A stretch of DNA of 60,000 nt from Tubulanus polymorphus. Lineage: Eukaryota; Nemertea; Palaeonemertea; Tubulaniformes; Tubulanidae. Location: NCBI RefSeq assembly GCF_964204645.1, contig NC_134030.1, positions 5,518,278-5,578,277 of the forward strand, written 5' to 3'. Under the pieces are notes generated by a model. That model was not told the origin of the DNA and searched no databases. It worked only from the letters and a program-made list of their open reading frames with translations. Below, in pieces: positions 52,338 to 60,000 of the stretch (the stretch's first letter is position 1; each line of letters opens with the position of its first letter). Position numbers and translations under genes: made by a program.

Positions 52338-53287
52338 CCCTGGTCTGATAAATCCCAGCCGCAGCCCACTAAGTTTCGATCTCGCTTTCTGCTTATGATT
52401 CACTGTACAACCCTTAAAAGGAATGTTCGTTGGTCATGAAATCGACTACGGCGCGGGTCGATACAAGTTTCTCTAAGTTGATGAAATCTCTTACGAAAAT
52501 CCATCATAGCGTCAAAGAGATAGGCCTAATCGTTACTCGGCGGAATGTGTGACTTGCGGACAAATGAGCTTCGACTTTCAACTGATTTGACCTCGAATTA
52601 TTTTTCATTCAAATTCATTTTTCATGAAAGGGCTGCGAAGTGTATTATCAGCAAAAACAGAGGTGTCGTTGCATAATCAGGAACGGTCTGATAACGCCGT
52701 AACAACGATAATCGCCTCGCGTACATTGCATCACCGTGACAGTGAGCTAGATTTATTTGCCAAATTCATCACTACATGGGTCCTGTGACAGCTGTACTGA
52801 CAGGAAAACATGTTCCTGCGCCTACGAACTGACAACCGACTCAAAATCAAAAATTAAATCTGGCATCGTCGACTTCACTTTATGTCAATTCTATTCTTGT
52901 GTCATGCAAATTCGATTTTATGACTGGAAAACATCGCGTGAAACAATAACTGTCATTTTCACCGACATTCGTTCGGAAAACACTTAGTCACGGCATTAAA
53001 GGTTAAACATATGAAATTTAGATTCACTTGAAGATTTTTTTCACCGACATGAAGGCAATAATATTAGCGTCGCAAAAGATGTACATTCGTATAGCCCAAA
53101 GCACTCGGCCAGGAAAAAAACGTTATGTGAAAAACGTCTTTTCTGTTTATACATTGTAGTTTGATGTCCTTGTACACGGTGTATGCAACGGAGCAATAGA
53201 AAAGATACACAGGAAGTGCATAAAATGCACATAAATGTATATGTATTCAAAGGGACCTCAGAAAGGAGTGAAACTTTGGAAACCTTA

Positions 53288-53317
53288 CGATTCCATCTAC
53301 ATCGATTCCATCTACAT
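53288..53317 (+). repeat. Perfect tandem duplication of a 15-mer
   Basis: CGATTCCATCTACAT occurs twice head to tail with no mismatch. Minor minisatellite-like slippage. Confidence 0.85.
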
Positions 53318-56300
53318 CCTAGCGTCCACTAACTAATCAGCAAATATCATTAAACCAGCTGAAAGAGCGTACACGAAACCACAAAATCTTAATTAAACTG
53401 GGGTTACTGCACGATTCCGTCTTGTTTGACAAGATAAACCATTTCGATCAATCGGCAAAATCTCCTACAGCAAGCGGAAGAAAAAAAAACATCGACTCGG
53501 AGACGACTTCAATTGGCGGCGAATCTCTTTGATGTTGCGTCATCGTGCGTTACTCTCCCCTTGCGACGCAATCAATCTTAGATACGGCGAACGATGGATC
53601 ACTGGAAAATAACGACGGAAAGCCAAACGATTTTCGTGTAATGTTATTTTATTGACAACAGTCCATCAGAATGAAATGATTACATCAACGTGGTACCACC
53701 AACACTGAGCTGGTACCTGACCATTCAAACGGACCTATCATCTTGGCGTGAAAGAGGCATTGAATCAAACCGCCGTGGGAAACGGACGTCATCGAAAGCA
53801 AGATCTTTTGCTCTAATCATTTATTGACCCCTCTGCGGATCATTAACAGGACGCCTTTTGATTCGATACATCGGGCCGGGCATTTGATCTAGATGATAGT
53901 ATCCCTCGGGCAAGCCGGCGAAACGAATACCGGGGTCGGTGGCCGCTGGAAACTGGACCCGGGATTGATGTTTCTAGTGCAACAGGACATTCTACTCGTT
54001 TTGCATTAGAAATTTGACATATTCTCATCTTTGGTTACAAATGGGGATGACCTAATTTGCCAAAGTTCACCAAAAGACGCATTTAGTCTTGATCAGTCCA
54101 GACAACATAGGCGTAGTTTACGCAAGAAATACTCTATATTAAATGAAGGTACAGTGTACGCTTTTTGCGGATTTTATGACCCACCCGAAACCCCCAACCA
54201 TCACTTTGTATTAAATGCATCGGAGAAAATGAAACAATGCGTCCCCGATGAGTTCAACGACAGTAACGTTTAAATGATTGATGATGACAAGAAAACATAT
54301 CCTGTTTGCGTCAAACATAGTACAACGTAAAAATGTACGTTTTGAAATATTAATCCCGAAACATGTCGTATTTCGAATTACTCCCCGGGGAAGGCACCGA
54401 AGATGCGAACAGCGCACGTTTTTCGAATCACACGTGAATTTTCATCAGGATTCTAACGTCAATGAATTGAACGATAATGGATCGTGGATCGAGACAACAC
54501 TTTGTAATGAGGAGAAAAATTATTTTTGTTCCATAATTTTACCAGGTTTCCACATGGGGCCCGTTAAAAAGTTAGCTGATGCAAAGATCGATTTAGCGTG
54601 TTTGAGTTATGCTTCATATCCTACTAACAAGCTGAAACAGAATGATGTCTCCAATTCTCTGTTTTAAGCATTTTCAATGGGCAAGGAAATTGGAGACAGA
54701 CAACACGTAACAAGATGAAAGTCGATGGAATTGGCTAAAAATCTGCGAGTGAAGTATCCTGGGAGTTCGCTTATCACTTGAAATCTGATCGAATATTCCT
54801 TATAGACAATCCAATACCGTTGAGTGTACCGCGGGACCACAGGCGGTCTTGTCCCTTCCGAGTGAATACGTTCTGCTATATGTAATCTTTTAGCAATTGC
54901 CTGAGCGTGGAGTCGAACCACGAAACGGTGCCCAACGACAAGGGAAGCCGGTGATAAGAGAATCCCAGAAGACGTTCACCGAGAAGATAACGACGATTTC
55001 GGAAAGAGGTATAAAAGAAAGAAAACACCGTCATGACTTCTGAGTTTAGGCATCGTTTTGACTAGAGCGACATATTTCCCGGCCTAATTTATGAAATAAT
55101 GTACTCGTTTATCGACAATCATCAATTTCTGTTATCTAGACAATGGCGTAGATAGAATCGTTTTATCTATGTATTTACGTCAATTAGGCGACATCTTTGA
55201 CACTGTTGTGTTTTCGATGAATCGTCAGTTTTTCTTATTAAAATTTACGTTATCCACGTCGATCATAATATGTATCGCGCGCTTCGGGCCATTGTCGTCG
55301 ATTCAACTGCAGTTTGCATATTAATTAAAAATCAAACAACTCATCAATCAGTTTTTTAACTCGTGCAGGACGTGTTTTAAATTGATGGATGAACATAATT
55401 GTTCGTGACTTTGATGAGGGGGATAAAGAGACAGTTGTGAGATTGTTTAACGGTAAATCTGCTACATTTCGCTATAGAGTTTTAATGGATGGAGTATGAA
55501 TGTCCTTGAACGAGTGATGAATGTAATAAATGAAAAGCAAGGCTACTATCGATGTCAGTGGACCCCAACGCGTCAAACCAGCCCGGTTGATTATACTGTC
55601 CATGGACCCCGAGTACAGTTACACCTTGGTGAACATAGATGCAACTGCTATGTCTATACCAAATATATGTACATATAATCTCAAAGAACCAAATTCCAAA
55701 GTCTAATGGAACGTTTTTTATTTATACTCTCTCATTCAGTGTGTTACATGTATTATTAAACACCTTCTTCGGCGTTGATGACTAGAATTCTTGTCTACGC
55801 AATGAATGACTTTTGGGCCAACCGAAAGCGTTAAAACGTAAGAAAATCTTCTGATTTCGACGTCTAATTTCGATAAATTTACGCCGACGACGAGTTCTTC
55901 TCCGGGCAGGATTGACAGCGCATCATATCGATTTCCAATGCTCATCCCCCATACGTGATTGGCTTGTCGAGTTGATCGGCTAAGACAGTTTTGACATGTT
56001 CGCTTCGGTGTGACATTTCTGAAACAAGAACCAATAAAACCGTGTGCACACGCGTGTTCACTGTGTCATGTTTGCTGGAAATACTTCATTTTCCCTGCGA
56101 GAAACGGCGACGATCAGCTGAGTGAGGTATGTACACGGTTCTTTTTTTATCGTCGTGTCTCAATTTTTCTACGCGTCATACTAAAATAAGGCCATTCGCC
56201 GATAGGAGGCGTAGATTAGTTAAGAAGAACCTAATTACATGTATCATGTTACGACGTAGTGTACTTTTACATCTAATCGAAAAAAGATGTTACACGTCTG

Positions 56301-56930
56301 AGAAATACCGAATGCAGAACTTAATATCACTGAATGAAGAAGTCCCACGCCAGAATTGATAATTAAATTGAATTAATGATTCTGTTGTGGGACTTTTTTA
56401 TTCAACCACAATTTACACGGATTCGAGTGTTTTATTCGACTACTGTATATCATAACGCGCATATTTAGAAAGATATTCTGAACTTGCAAGGCACATAAAT
56501 GTTGTTAGTATGACTGTAATTGGAGGCCACTTCGATTTCTATCGCACTCGTAATCGTTTCTGGATTGGCATCATTTCGAATTCCCGCCATTATAACCCGG
56601 ATGTCTTTGCATTTATGATGAGCCGGTCCCTCAAGGTCAGATTCGGCAAGTGGCGATATAGCTTTGTGTCGTCACGAATTTTAAACCGATTTGACTGGCA
56701 CGTAATACGGCCACGTAATTGTCGTCTTTTTGGCAATTTTTATGTCAGCTTAACGTTTATTATATTGAATTTAAAGAATTTCATTACACGTATAATGTCT
56801 ATGGATTCATACTCCGCCTCCTTCCCATATAGCTGTTATCTAGTTTTTTAGGATGGATTTCAATTGTTCCTATAGCACCATTTCAAGAAGCACAGGCATG
56901 AATTTATAATGCTAATTCTATTTATTGCAG

Positions 56931-57106
56931 CGTTTTTTATGCCCATCGATCAATCAAACTTTGACGGCCGTCTATCTAGAATCGCAAGGGCTGCCAGTGG
57001 CTATCAACCCGACGAAATCCCTACGCATAGTGCGGTGAACACTCCAAAAGAGTGTTTTCCACATACTGGCCATCCGTCAGACAGGAAGGTTGCAAAAAGT
57101 CTCAAG
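56931..57106 (+). other. Exon-like open segment (acceptor and donor bounded)
   Basis: The segment is bounded by tctatttattgcag| (acceptor ending 56930) and CTCAAG|GTGAGT (donor after 57106), and is open throughout in one frame (begins after the first codon base, ends on a codon boundary). The encoded 58 or so residues (including MPIDQSNFDGRLSRIARA) resemble nothing I recognise. Being 10 kb downstream of Hox3 on the same strand, it could be a 5' exon of the next gene (expected Hox2), a lncRNA exon, or chance. There is no homeobox or hexapeptide. Confidence 0.3.
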
Positions 57107-60000
57107 GTGAGTAAGAAACCTTTTGTTTTCGGACTCCATCGGCATCTTCTATTGTTTACAACCCACTCGACTTGATCTAACGATGGAATGTTGTCTGCAC
57201 GACACTCCGCCCTTCGATGTACTGCTCCTCCTTCGCAAAATCAACTGTATTTGCGTTGTACTTACTGTTGTGTACAGATCAGTGTGTTCGTCTCCATTGT
57301 GAACAAACGTTCAAACGAACCGATGCCACGTTTTCGATAAGTCCAAATTTTGGAGTTTTTTTTTAAAGGAGACCCACATGCACGTTTTATGTATAGAAAT
57401 TGTATAAGTGTATCTTAAACATTTATGACAAATCAACGTGCTGTCAGGCATCCATGGCCATGAATTAATGCATGTATATTCAGAGGTTTCTTGCGTAAAA
57501 ATTGTAGCTTTTATCAATTTTTCTACATGAGTTTTAAATATCTTCTGTAGCTGGTTAGTCTTTACAACTCATGGTTCACGAATCATGTGTATCATAAGGT
57601 GGCACCGTCAGGCTCCTCAGACACAGATTTCCATTTGTGATGAATGTATTTCATGGAAATCGCAATCGAAAGTTTCTCGATTGTAAAAATGATCATTTTC
57701 CCATTACATGTATCATTGGTCAATACGTGATTGCCCGTGGACCGTCCTCTTAGGAAGATGTGTATCGCGCCTTCGCGCACGACGTCCAGATTGAGTTGAC
57801 TTATCGGTCGGCGCGTACCTGTCACCTCGATGGCATCCCAGGAGAAAGATAACCCGTTGACCTCGCCGCAAAAGGCTATGAATCTTATGCTCGTCGTCAC
57901 CGCGTTTTCGTCGTTGTCACAGCGCATCTCGCCCCAGCGCTGAACACCGCCGCAATTTCATCGTTCATTGCACATTAATCGAAAAACGTTCACCGATGCG
58001 CGCACCAAGTTTCGTATCGCACCTTTATGGCGGGCGCTGATTATACACCTTCGTGATTGGTCGATTCGATACGATGAATACTAATTAGACGAGTTCCCGG
58101 ATGTTCAATCAGGCCACTTCCGTCGCCCAGGTGAAGCGAAGTAAATTCATTTCAATTATTTACCGTGTACTGTCGTGCGTGCATTGACGAAAGCTTTTGA
58201 AAATGATTGACAGGTTTGATTATAAACGGCTTTTAATTAATGTATACTGCTCAGCATTTTCGCGCCGTTTCATCTAATCGAAAACTATTTTGATTCAAGT
58301 TTTTGGAAGCTGAAAAACGCCCCAAGGAAACTCCACCCTTTGTATTCGAGTTCAAGATATTGAACCTGATTATTGGTAAGGGTTACAACGTTGTAACATG
58401 TTGTATGCTTTCAATATGCGGATATCATTCTGATCGGAGCGATGGGGAAACTATTCCAATCGTTGCCAATACTCTCCTTTTCCGTCGGATTATTTTATTC
58501 GACGGGGAATCTTCATTTCTTTAAGAGTGATTTGCTCGTACAACTGAAACCGACCATTAATCCGCAATGCGTCCGCTCTGGAGGCTTGATATAATACACG
58601 CCGTGTCCTCGGGGGGGCAGAGTAACAAGGAATAACCCTAATCACCTTTATTCGTTACCAGTCCTCGGGAGAAACACATAAATCTACTTTCGTTTATCAA
58701 CAAATGTCTCCTAAGGCCGGCGTTAAAAGCTTACATTAATTTCATTGACCGATTCGACAATGGCCGCGAATTGGGTTGGATTTACAGTAAACGCGTTCCC
58801 TATTGACGTTTAAAAATAATGTCTTACTCATTAAGACTCGTGTCCTCCGCTGAGGCGTCATCTGGTCCTAGATATCCCGATAGATGAGTATTTATGCAGT
58901 GAATTCTAATTAAAGCACTACTTTAGCGCGAAAACTTCGAGAACATGCAAAACTCCCTTAGTTGTTGATAACCAATCGATTTGGAATTCTGTCCTTTTTC
59001 TAGATGTCGTGAGGGGCAGATTCCTGATGTGGATTTGCGTTTTTGTTGACGTAAATCTCCTCGGGAAAGTTATCCTCAAAATATCCTGGCGTCGACTAAT
59101 TACGTATCGTATTACGAACTAGTTGCGCGATCGCTCACATTCGCGGATGCCGCTATGACATCCAAGTACGACGATCAAAGCGAAATAAACCAAACAAATG
59201 AAACCCGGGAGAGACGCCGGGATCGAACTTGAACACGATTCTGCGTGCTCTTGAAACTGCTGTCGACGCCAGATTTTCTATTAATTGAACCTCGCAACTG
59301 CTGAGGTTTAATCAGTCTGTATTTGGAGAAGAAAATGTCTCTACGCGGGTGAGGTTATGCCTCTTGTCCTACTTTTTTAAGTACTGCGAAGGTTACGCAA
59401 GGTTAACCCCCAACGCACACTGCTTACGACAACTTAAATTGCATCATTAGCCCCAAAAAGAGCAAAAGCGCATCCCTTCGCGATAAAACTCTGTCTAATA
59501 TGAAATAGTTGAAGTAATCCGTCAAATTAACGTAACTCAGTGAAGGAAAGCGTGGCAATTAGACTCCAATTTGTATAATTGAACTTTATTAAGTCTTGGC
59601 AGTCTATTATTATACAGGAGCTAGTGAAAAAATTGTGCACGCGAGATGCACGGCGACGACGACGACGGCAGATAATCGAATAGGGAGTAAAAAATGTAAT
59701 CGCTGCAAAAAAAGTTCTCTTCCCAATTCGAAAACCATACGAATTCAATTCGAAATGATGGATGTTCGCAATCATGGGACAATTTGATACATTTCCGTTG
59801 CAGGCTCGTGAGCGACTGCGTTGTTTTCAGCGGGAGAGACGCCGGGTCAGGTGTTTTCTCATCCGACGAAAAAAGAACGTCTCTCTCTCTGTTTCTATCG
59901 CCGGGACTCTGCAGCTGAAGTTTTGCATATAATCTACGAAAATTTCGTCGACGGCGACGGCGAGTGAGATCGACCCGCAGGTGTCAACGAAAGGCAACTC

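Larger units (their letters stand above)
48166..60000. other. Noncoding stretch right of Hox3
   Basis: No supported coding gene. It contains two MITEs (51432-51652, 52201-52337), a 15-mer duplication (53288-53317), the exon-like block 56931-57106 and, at the right edge, CG-rich sequence with two acceptor-like tracts (ending about 59830 and 59914). The next Hox gene (expected Hox2) is not reached. Confidence 0.65.

Noticed and set aside
54278-54667. 129-codon ORF (+)
   Set aside because: No domain recognised; lacks splice or promoter context.
54895-54985. T-arm-like CGTGGTTCGACTCCACG on the - strand
   Set aside because: Perfect T stem and loop but no A box or matching acceptor stem upstream, so not a tRNA gene.
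59195-59250. GTTCGATCC (-) tRNA 3'-half lookalike
   Set aside because: No 5' half or anticodon arm found; kept only as a comment on the repeated 16-mer.

Overview
The window is one piece of an animal Hox cluster. It holds one recognisable protein-coding gene, an orthologue of Hox3 on the + strand, and one recognisable microRNA hairpin, a miR-993 (miR-10 superfamily) precursor on the - strand about 33 kb upstream of it. Evidence for a eukaryote: the gene is interrupted by a 6.25 kb GT-AG intron, intergenic DNA is long and rich in microsatellites and small inverted-repeat elements, and no bacterial operon structure is seen. As I recall it, miR-993 is a protostome offshoot of miR-10. Hox3 here keeps a full hexapeptide, a canonical homeodomain and the Hox3-type C-terminal tail, unlike insect zen. 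Together these suggest a slowly evolving protostome, most likely a lophotrochozoan (mollusc, brachiopod, annelid or relative). The species cannot be named from the sequence.

Layout. 1-6.5 kb: noncoding, with a splice-donor-tipped exon-like block (to 2350) and one copy of a ~215 bp foldback element (3677-3888). 6.55-6.62 kb: miR-993 hairpin (-), preceded on its own strand by an exon-like block (7310-7052). 7.3-39.3 kb: about 32 kb with no gene I can support. It contains microsatellites, a pogo/Tigger-like remnant (16.8-16.95 kb), a small repeat cluster (19.3-19.57 kb), a retroposon tail (27.7 kb), promoter-like CG-rich blocks ending in consensus donors (14.42 and 24.37 kb), and a triple CACGTG cluster (36.9 kb). 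39.36-46.92 kb: Hox3, exon 1 with the IYPWM hexapeptide, a phase-1 intron, and exon 2 with the homeodomain and C-terminus. 46.92-60 kb: long 3' flank/UTR, a second copy of the same foldback element (51432-51652), another small MITE (52201-52337), one exon-like block (56931-57106), and nothing else coding that I can support.

How the parts fit. In a collinear cluster with Hox3 on +, Hox4 and Hox5 would lie to the left and Hox2 and Hox1 to the right, both outside the window, so miR-993 sits on the Hox4 side of Hox3. It points away from Hox3. It could therefore derive from a long divergent or antisense transcript starting near the Hox3 promoter; two strong minus-strand donors (38892, 35416) lie on that path. 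The Hox3 3' flank carries two matches to the miR-10/miR-993 5p seed 80 bp apart, which hints at local miRNA control. Most other open reading frames look like chance ORFs.
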